NCBI GenBank assembly: GCA_027297685.1 | Contig: JAPUHN010000357.1 | Location: 1-37,742 of the forward strand | Length of the DNA stretch: 37,742 nt | Reading direction: 5' to 3' | DNA from: Alphaproteobacteria bacterium | GTDB taxonomy: Bacteria > Pseudomonadota > Alphaproteobacteria > UBA6615 | Shown here: positions 32,916 to 37,742 of the stretch, piece after piece | Layout of the letters: each line of letters opens with the position of its first letter | How positions within the stretch are numbered: position 1 is the first letter of the stretch | Notes under the pieces: generated by a model | What the model saw: only the letters and a program-made list of their open reading frames with translations | Told to the model about the DNA's origin: nothing | Databases searched by the model: none | Position numbers and translations under genes: made by a program

Positions 32916-33650
32916 ATGATCTTGTTTCCCGCCATCGATTTGAAAGACGGCCAATGTGTGCGCCTGTTGCGTGGCGATATGGCCGAAGCAACGGTATTCA
33001 GCGACGATCCTGCCGGACAAGCGGCGGCCTTCATCGCCGCTGGCGCCACGTGGCTGCACATTGTCGATCTGAACGGCGCTTTCGCCGGCAAGCCGGTCAA
33101 CGGAGCCGCAATTGAAGGCATTCTTGCAGCTGCCGCCGCGCAGGGGGCACAGGTCCAATTGGGCGGCGGTATCCGCGATCTCGCAACCATAGAAATGTGG
33201 CTTGCCGCCGGGGTCAGCCGGGTCATTCTCGGCACCGCCGCGGTCAAGGACCCCGGGATGGTGAGACAGGCCTGTCAACAGTTTCCGGGACAGATCGTCG
33301 TCGGCGTCGATGCCCGCGGCGGTCTGGTGGCTGTCGAGGGTTGGGCCGAAACGGCGACCCTGACCGCGGTTGAGCTCGGTCGCCGCTTCGAGGACACCGG
33401 CGTCGCTGCGATTATCTTCACCGACATCGACCGCGACGGCGCCTTGGAAGGCGCCAATGTCGTGGCCACGGCAGAACTCGCGCGGTCCCTGACGACGCCG
33501 GTGATCGCGTCCGGCGGCGTGACGTCGCTGGCCGACCTGGAACGTCTCAAGCCACATGAGGCCGACGGTATCATTGGCGTTATCAGCGGCCGCGCGATAT
33601 ATGACGGGCGGCTCGATTTGACCGCTGCCCTGGAATTCTTGCAAAGCTGA
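32916..33650 (+). CDS. hisA: phosphoribosylformimino-5-aminoimidazole carboxamide ribotide isomerase
   Basis: HisA isomerises ProFAR to PRFAR, the substrate of HisHF. The 244-residue TIM barrel has the catalytic Asp8 in [14 protein letters not shown] and the second catalytic Asp in [13 protein letters not shown]. The phosphate-binding loops are VQLGGGIRD and [12 protein letters not shown], and the barrel repeats its internal half-barrel symmetry with HisF. The ATG at 32916 is selected; the longer frame overlaps the GNAT gene and is rejected. Its stop is five bases before hisF. Confidence 0.97.
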   Translation: MILFPAIDLKDGQCVRLLRGDMAEATVFSDDPAGQAAAFIAAGATWLHIVDLNGAFAGKPVNGAAIEGILAAAAAQGAQVQLGGGIRDLATIEMWLAAGVSRVILGTAAVKDPGMVRQACQQFPGQIVVGVDARGGLVAVEGWAETATLTAVELGRRFEDTGVAAIIFTDIDRDGALEGANVVATAELARSLTTPVIASGGVTSLADLERLKPHEADGIIGVISGRAIYDGRLDLTAALEFLQS

Positions 33651-33655
33651 GCGCC

Positions 33656-34447
33656 ATGCTGAAAGTCCGCGTGATTCCCTGCCTCGACGTCAAGGACGGC
33701 CGTGTCGTCAAGGGCGTCAACTTCGTCGACCTGCGCGACGCCGGCGACCCGGTCGAACAGGCGAAAATCTATGACCGCGAGGGCGCCGACGAGCTGTGCT
33801 TCCTCGACATAACGGCGTCGAGCGATAACCGCGATATTATATTCGATGTGGTGGCGCGCACAGCCGAGGCCTGCTTTATGCCGCTGACCGTGGGTGGCGG
33901 CGTACGCACCCTCGACGATATACGCCGGTTGCTATTGGCTGGCGCCGACAAGGTGTCGATCAATACTGCTGCGGTAATCACACCGGAATTCGTCCGTGAA
34001 GCGGCTGAGAAATTTGGTAGCCAGTGCATCGTCGTCGCCATCGACGCCAAGGCCAGCAGCCCGGGCAAGTGGGAAGTGTTCACCCATGGCGGCCGTAACT
34101 CCACCGGCCTCGACGCGGTCGAATGGGCAAAACGGATGGCATCCTACGGCGCTGGCGAGATTCTGCTCACTTCGATGGATCGCGACGGCACCAAGGCCGG
34201 TTTCGACGTCGCGCTGACCCGGGCGATCGCCGACGCGGTGTCGATCCCGGTGATCGCCTCGGGCGGGGTCGGCACTCTCGATCACATGGTCGAAGGCGTG
34301 CGCGAGGGTCATGCTTCAGCGGTGCTGGCGGCCTCGATCTTTCACTTCGGCGAGCATTCGATCGCCGATACCAAGGCGCACATGGCGGCGGCGGGCATCG
34401 CCGTGCGGCCGGTCGGCGAATTGCCAGCCGCGGAAAAGGCAGGATAG
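33656..34447 (+). CDS. hisF: imidazole glycerol phosphate synthase, cyclase subunit
   Basis: HisF uses ammonia from HisH to make imidazoleglycerol phosphate and AICAR. The 263-residue barrel starts [20 protein letters not shown] with catalytic Asp11, and carries catalytic Asp in [12 protein letters not shown]. Phosphate loops are [12 protein letters not shown] and [13 protein letters not shown]. The start is ATG 33656, five bases after hisA; its stop is five bases before hisE. Confidence 0.97.
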   Translation: MLKVRVIPCLDVKDGRVVKGVNFVDLRDAGDPVEQAKIYDREGADELCFLDITASSDNRDIIFDVVARTAEACFMPLTVGGGVRTLDDIRRLLLAGADKVSINTAAVITPEFVREAAEKFGSQCIVVAIDAKASSPGKWEVFTHGGRNSTGLDAVEWAKRMASYGAGEILLTSMDRDGTKAGFDVALTRAIADAVSIPVIASGGVGTLDHMVEGVREGHASAVLAASIFHFGEHSIADTKAHMAAAGIAVRPVGELPAAEKAG

Positions 34448-34452
34448 CCGCT

Positions 34453-34800
34453 ATGGTTGACGATAAATCCGCGACTGCTCTCGATCGGCTGTTCGCCGTT
34501 ATCGAGGCGCGCAGGAGCGCCGACCCAAGCTCGTCCTACACGGCGAAACTACTGGCCGGGGGCACGCTGGCGATAACCGCGAAAATCACCGAAGAAGCGG
34601 CCGAAACGGTGGCTGCCGCGCTCGCCGAGGGCCCCGAGGCCCTGACCCGCGAGAGCGCCGATTTGCTCTATCATTTGTGCGTTCTGTGGGCTGACCAGGG
34701 CGTTCGACCGGAAGATGTCTGGGCCGAGCTTGCGCGCCGCGAAGGGGTATCGGGGATTGTGGAAAAAGCATCGCGCGGGCAGAACGGCGACACGGAGTAA
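34453..34800 (+). CDS. hisE: phosphoribosyl-ATP pyrophosphohydrolase
   Basis: HisE cleaves phosphoribosyl-ATP to phosphoribosyl-AMP. It is standalone (115 residues), not fused to HisI, which is absent from the window. The MazG-like all-alpha fold has SSYTAKLL (about 27-34), ITEEAAETVAAAL (about 47-59) and ESADLLYHLCVLW (about 68-80); acidic residues bind magnesium. The start ATG 34453 replaces a longer overlapping frame. It is five bases after hisF and five before hinT. Confidence 0.95.
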   Translation: MVDDKSATALDRLFAVIEARRSADPSSSYTAKLLAGGTLAITAKITEEAAETVAAALAEGPEALTRESADLLYHLCVLWADQGVRPEDVWAELARREGVSGIVEKASRGQNGDTE

Positions 34801-34805
34801 CGGCG

Positions 34806-35174
34806 ATGGCTTACGACCCGGAAAACATTTTTGCCAAAATCCTGCGCGACGAAATTCCCTGCGACAAGATCTACGAAGATGAGCACGCGCTGGCGTTTCG
34901 CGATATCAACCCGCAGACGCCGACCCATATACTGATCATACCCAAGGGCGCTTATGTGTCGTCGGACGATTTTACCGCCAACGCGAGCGAGGCGGAATTG
35001 GCGGGCTTTCTGCGCGCTGTCGGCCAGGTCGCCCGCGATGCCGGTCTGGTCGAGGCGGGTTACCGCTTTCTCGCCAATCATGGTCAAGACGCCCACCAGG
35101 AGGTAGCCCATTTCCACATCCACATCTTCGGCGGCAAAAACCTGGGCCGGATGATCAAGCCAGTGGACAAGTAG
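34806..35174 (+). CDS. hinT: HIT-family protein (HinT-type purine nucleoside phosphoramidase)
   Basis: HIT proteins hydrolyse adenosine phosphoramidates and acyl-adenylates. The 122 residues contain IFAKILRDEIPCDKIYEDEHALAFRDI and the triad motif HFHIHIFGG (about 101-109), whose central His is the nucleophile. It lies immediately downstream of hisE, the usual position in this group. No signal peptide is present, as expected for a cytosolic enzyme. Confidence 0.95.
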   Translation: MAYDPENIFAKILRDEIPCDKIYEDEHALAFRDINPQTPTHILIIPKGAYVSSDDFTANASEAELAGFLRAVGQVARDAGLVEAGYRFLANHGQDAHQEVAHFHIHIFGGKNLGRMIKPVDK

Positions 35175-35260
35175 GTCCGGCACCGACTTGTCTGGCGCGC
35201 TTCTATCGGCGACAATTGTCCGAAATTCCCGTGTGGAATTACGAGGGATTAGGAACGCCA

Positions 35261-36118
35261 ATGGCCTACGAAAGTTTCACGCTGCACGAAATGTCGCCGG
35301 CCTGCGGCGGGCTCATTGAGGGTGTCGATCTTTCCAAAGACCTGACGAACCGCCAGTTCGATGAGATCCACGACGCACTGCTCGACCGCACGGTCATCGT
35401 GTTTCGCGACCAACACATCACGCCGGATCAACAAGTCGCCTTCTCCCGGCGTTTCGGCGAGCCGCAGCCAGCCGCGGTTTCCGGCTTCGAGAAGAGCAAA
35501 GATAATCCGGAAATCGATATCCTCGAATACGATGTCGACAACCCACCTCACGTGACGCGCGATCTGTGGCACACAGATTTTGTCGGCACCGAACGGCCGA
35601 CCATGGGCACTGTTATCTACGCCAAGGACATTCCGCCACGCGGCGGCGACACCGTCTGGGTCAGCACCGTGGCAGCCTATGAGGCTCTGTCCGATCGCAT
35701 GAAGGCGCACCTCGAGGGCCTGTCGGCCTACCACGATTCCTACCAACCCTATGACGAACACATTCGTCCCGAGATGTGGGCGGGCCAGGGCACCGACTAC
35801 ATCAAGGAGCGCCGGTCCCGCTACCGTCCGGCATTGCATCCGGTTGTGCGCACCCACCCTGTGACCGGCAAGAAGGGGCTGTTCGTCAACGAATCGATGA
35901 CCGCCGTCATCAAAGATATCGATAAACGCGAGAGTGATTTTTTACTGCGCTATTTGTTCGATTATCTACGCACGCCCGAATTCAGCTACCGCCACAAATG
36001 GCAGACCAACGATTTGGCGGTGTGGGACAATCGGTTGTCGCTGCACTACGCGCTGTTCGACTACACCGACCATCGTTTGATGCACCGCATCGTCATCCAG
36101 GGTGACGTGCCGCACTGA
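35261..36118 (+). CDS. TauD/TfdA family alpha-ketoglutarate-dependent dioxygenase
   Basis: This is a non-heme Fe(II), 2-oxoglutarate-dependent oxygenase. The 285 residues from ATG 35261 (AGGA seven bases upstream) show the facial-triad His104 and Asp106 in WHTDFVG and the distal His262 in NRLSLHYALFDY, with an Arg (276) near the C-terminus that binds 2-oxoglutarate. TauD acts on taurine and TfdA on 2,4-D. The substrate cannot be assigned here, since no sulfonate transport genes are adjacent. A TTG at 35216 would extend the start by 15 residues. Transcription unit is unclear: it follows hinT by 86 bases and is 119 bases before the next gene. Confidence 0.88.
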   Translation: MAYESFTLHEMSPACGGLIEGVDLSKDLTNRQFDEIHDALLDRTVIVFRDQHITPDQQVAFSRRFGEPQPAAVSGFEKSKDNPEIDILEYDVDNPPHVTRDLWHTDFVGTERPTMGTVIYAKDIPPRGGDTVWVSTVAAYEALSDRMKAHLEGLSAYHDSYQPYDEHIRPEMWAGQGTDYIKERRSRYRPALHPVVRTHPVTGKKGLFVNESMTAVIKDIDKRESDFLLRYLFDYLRTPEFSYRHKWQTNDLAVWDNRLSLHYALFDYTDHRLMHRIVIQGDVPH

Positions 36119-36237
36119 AAACGTGCGAACGGTTGGCCCGCCGCGAAAGCGCATAAACGCTGTCCCGATAAGAGAAAATTAACCCTTATCACACATCAAT
36201 ACCGTGTCTCTTGCCCCAACCGTAGGACACGAAAACG

Positions 36238-36597
36238 ATGACGCCCGAGCAGATTGCCCTCGCACAAGATTCCGTCGATGCCGCGTTACCGAACACGGAC
36301 ACCGCCGCATCCGGGCGTAGCGATCAGGTGCACGCCGAACTCACGGCGTTGCTGGAGGAATTGGCTCAAGTCGGTCTTGTCGCCGGCGAAATCGACAAGA
36401 TCGCCAGGCAAACCAACCTATTGGCGCTTAACGCCACCATCGAAGCCGCCCGCGCTGGCGATGCCGGCAAGGGATTTGCCGTGGTTGCCGGTGAGGTCAA
36501 GGCGCTATCGAACCAGACCGCCAAGGCGACGGCGGAAGTCTCCGCGGTGGTCAGCGACTTACAAGCGCGCGCGAAAAATATTTCGGCGATGCTGTAA
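36238..36597 (+). CDS. short cytoplasmic chemoreceptor-tip protein (MCP signalling domain)
   Basis: The 119-residue protein carries the conserved hairpin tip of methyl-accepting chemotaxis proteins: [36 protein letters not shown] (about 57-92), which binds CheA and CheW in receptors. There is no transmembrane helix, HAMP domain or sensor module, and only about six heptads flank each side of the tip. The first residues, [18 protein letters not shown], resemble the start of bacterial globins (usually [10 protein letters not shown]), so a globin-coupled sensor that lost its globin body is possible. Standalone short receptors also exist. The ATG at 36238 has AGGA 11 bases upstream. A GC-rich hairpin follows. 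Confidence 0.75.
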   Translation: MTPEQIALAQDSVDAALPNTDTAASGRSDQVHAELTALLEELAQVGLVAGEIDKIARQTNLLALNATIEAARAGDAGKGFAVVAGEVKALSNQTAKATAEVSAVVSDLQARAKNISAML

Positions 36598-36608
36598 GTA
36601 CGGCAGCG

Positions 36609-36640
36609 GGGGCGGCCATTGCGCCCCGCCGCCTCCTGTT
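36609..36640. terminator. weak GC hairpin after the chemoreceptor-tip gene
   Basis: GGGGCG (36609-36614) and CGCCCC (36622-36627) pair with a seven-base loop and are followed by a pyrimidine-rich run. It lies between the convergent chemoreceptor-tip gene and yifB. It is short and in GC-rich DNA, so chance pairing is not excluded. Confidence 0.35.
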
Positions 36641-36641
36641 T

Positions 36642-37742
36642 CTACCAGCGCCCCGGCGCCGCCCGCCGGTAGCTCAACGCCTCGGCGATATGAATTCTGC
36701 GCACCGGCGCCCAATTGCGGCTTGAGCCGCCGCCGACACCGCCGTTCGTGCCGCCGAGATCGGCCCCATCGAGATCGGCCCCGTCGAGATCGGCCCCATC
36801 AAGATCGGCCAACGTGCGGGCGATTCGCAAAACCCGGTGATAGCCGCGCGCCGACAGTTTCAGTTTCTCCGCCGCCTCGACCAGCAGGCGCTGACCCGCC
36901 GGCTCGGGCGCTGCGACCGCCTCCAACAGCTCGCCGTCTGCCTCGGCGTTGGTGTGAATGCCGTGGGCAGCGTAGCGCGCGCTTTGGATTTCCCGCGCCG
37001 CGGCGACGCGCCGGGCGACATCGGCGCTGGCCTCGGCGGCGGGCGGCAGCGCCAGGTCGGCGGCGCTGACCGAAGGCACATCGACGTGCAGATCGATGCG
37101 GTCGATCAACGGGCCCGACAAACGCCCCTGATAATCGGCGGCGCACCGCGGCGCGCGCGAGCACGCCAGGGCGGCATCGTCGAGCTGGCCGCAGCGGCAC
37201 GGGTTCATCGCCGCCACCATCTGGAAGCGGGCCGGGAAAGTCACATGCTGGTTGGCGCGGGCGATCACCGCGCGGCCCGATTCGATGGGCTGGCGCAACG
37301 CCTCGAGCGCCCGGCGGTCGAACTCGGGCAATTCGTCGAGGAACAGCACACCGCGGTGGGCCAGGCTGACCTCGCCCGGCCGCACCCGGTGGCCGCCGCC
37401 GATCAGCGCCGCCAGCGAGGCCGAATGGTGCGGGTCGCGGAACGGTCGTTCGCGCATCAGACCCTCCAGCGGCAGGGTGCCGGAGAGCGAATGGATCATC
37501 GACACCTCCAGCGCCTCGGCCGGCGACAGCGGTGGCAACAGGCCCGGCAGGCGCTGCGCCAGCATCGATTTGCCCGCTCCCGGAGGCCCCATCATGAGCA
37601 AATTATGGCCGCCGGCGGCGGCGATCTCGAGCGCGCGCTTGGCGGTCTCCTGGCCCTTGATGTCGCGCAGGTCGGCATAGTTAGTGACCGGCAAGGGCGG
37701 TGTCGCCGACGGCGCGGTGAGCACTTGCGTGCCCTTGAAGTG
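36642..37742 (-). CDS. YifB/ComM family Mg-chelatase-like AAA+ ATPase (5' end outside window)
   Basis: The frame is open to the right edge, so the true start lies beyond it; 366 residues are visible (full family length about 500). The missing part is the N-terminal ChlI/Lon-like domain. Walker A is MGPPGAGKSMLAQRL, Walker B is GVLFLDELPEFDRRALEALRQPIESG, and a Cys-rich segment (CRCGQLDDAALACSRAPRC) follows. Relatives such as ComM promote branch migration in natural transformation of Haemophilus and Vibrio, but a role here is unproven. The C-terminal domain holds an in-frame 15-base tandem repeat (36756-36810) that adds LDGAD pentamers. Confidence 0.92.
   Translation of the reverse strand, partial: HFKGTQVLTAPSATPPLPVTNYADLRDIKGQETAKRALEIAAAGGHNLLMMGPPGAGKSMLAQRLPGLLPPLSPAEALEVSMIHSLSGTLPLEGLMRERPFRDPHHSASLAALIGGGHRVRPGEVSLAHRGVLFLDELPEFDRRALEALRQPIESGRAVIARANQHVTFPARFQMVAAMNPCRCGQLDDAALACSRAPRCAADYQGRLSGPLIDRIDLHVDVPSVSAADLALPPAAEASADVARRVAAAREIQSARYAAHGIHTNAEADGELLEAVAAPEPAGQRLLVEAAEKLKLSARGYHRVLRIARTLADLDGADLDGADLDGADLGGTNGGVGGGSSRNWAPVRRIHIAEALSYRRAAPGRW
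36756..36810. repeat. 15-base tandem repeat inside yifB
   Basis: GAGATCGGCCCCATC (36756-36770) is followed by two near-identical units, GAGATCGGCCCCGTC (36771-36785) and GAGATCGGCCCCATC (36786-36800), and a partial unit to 36810. Translated, it yields ADLDG-type pentamers between conserved RTLADL and the HIAEALSYRR block. Confidence 0.85.

Noticed and set aside
36180-36200. TTAACCCTTATCAC as a CtrA site
   Set aside because: The second TTAA half at seven-base spacing is missing.
36254-37069. A 271-codon plus-strand frame overlapping the chemoreceptor-tip gene and yifB
   Set aside because: Arg/Pro-rich low-complexity translation typical of a GC-rich shadow frame, antisense to yifB.
1-37742. 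tRNA, rRNA, CRISPR, insertion sequences and prophage genes
   Set aside because: Searched by eye for cloverleaf and repeat patterns and for transposase or phage motifs; none was found. Intergenic gaps are too short for most of these.

Overview
The window is a contiguous stretch of an alphaproteobacterial chromosome, most like Rhodospirillales and relatives. The evidence is gene content and order: lptE-holA-parB-parA-rsmG-mnmG-mnmE on the left, rho-hemJ-hemH-hemE in the middle, ppsR-maf-aroE-coaE-dnaQ-secB-fxsA-Tim44-mltA on the right, then hslUV beside hisB-hisH-hisA-hisF-hisE-hinT. HemJ rather than HemG or HemY, a SecB with an alphaproteobacterial tail, and perfect parS sites beside parAB fit the same group. 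All complete genes look intact. I see no rRNA, tRNA, insertion sequence, prophage or CRISPR array.

The main point of interest is the chromosome origin neighbourhood. The only intergenic gap over 300 bases (15608-16003) lies between divergent hemE and ppsR, the position of the origin in Caulobacter and Rickettsia. It holds an AT-rich tract on the hemE side, several near-consensus DnaA boxes, and three inverted repeats on the ppsR side. Two of these are directly abutting hairpins, each carrying a same-orientation DnaA-like box, 20 bases apart. About 10-12 kb to the left are two perfect parS sites exactly 2,100 bases apart. One forms part of the rsmG coding sequence; the other follows the mnmE stop codon. 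Genes flanking the gap mostly point away from it, as expected of replication co-orientation.

Layout: 2-148, end of lptE; 244-1293, holA; 1321-7411, a leftward group (parB, parA, rsmG, mnmG, mnmE, DUF6489) for segregation and tRNA/rRNA modification; 7529-11460, a rightward block (DUF255 thioredoxin-like protein, ogt, quinone oxidoreductase, DksA/TraR zinc finger) running against the inferred fork; 11501-15607, leftward rho and a tightly overlapped late heme operon; 15608-16003, inferred oriC; 16004-19740, rightward ppsR-maf-aroE-coaE-dnaQ ending at a strong hairpin shared with convergent secB; 20494-20967, fxsA; 21217-23120, a Tim44-like gene and mltA; 23190-26732, a lactate-utilisation trio (lutABC) overlapping smr; 26754-27536, a cyclase-family gene; 27644-29514, hslV-hslU leftward; 29756-35174, histidine genes with three non-histidine insertions (methyltransferase-like, DUF2628, GNAT) and hinT; 35261-36118, a TauD-type dioxygenase; 36238-36597, a tiny chemoreceptor-tip protein; 36642-37742, the 3' part of a yifB/comM gene with an internal 15-base tandem repeat.

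The histidine genes cover the middle of the pathway (HisE, HisA, HisH/HisF, HisB). hisI, hisG, hisD and hisC are not in the window, and neither is dnaA. I found no convincing wholly new multigene system. The best unusual signals are the origin hairpin pair, the repeated CAATATATTG palindromes within mnmE, the chemoreceptor-tip protein with a globin-like start, the orphan methyltransferase-like gene in the histidine operon, and the repeat expansion in yifB.
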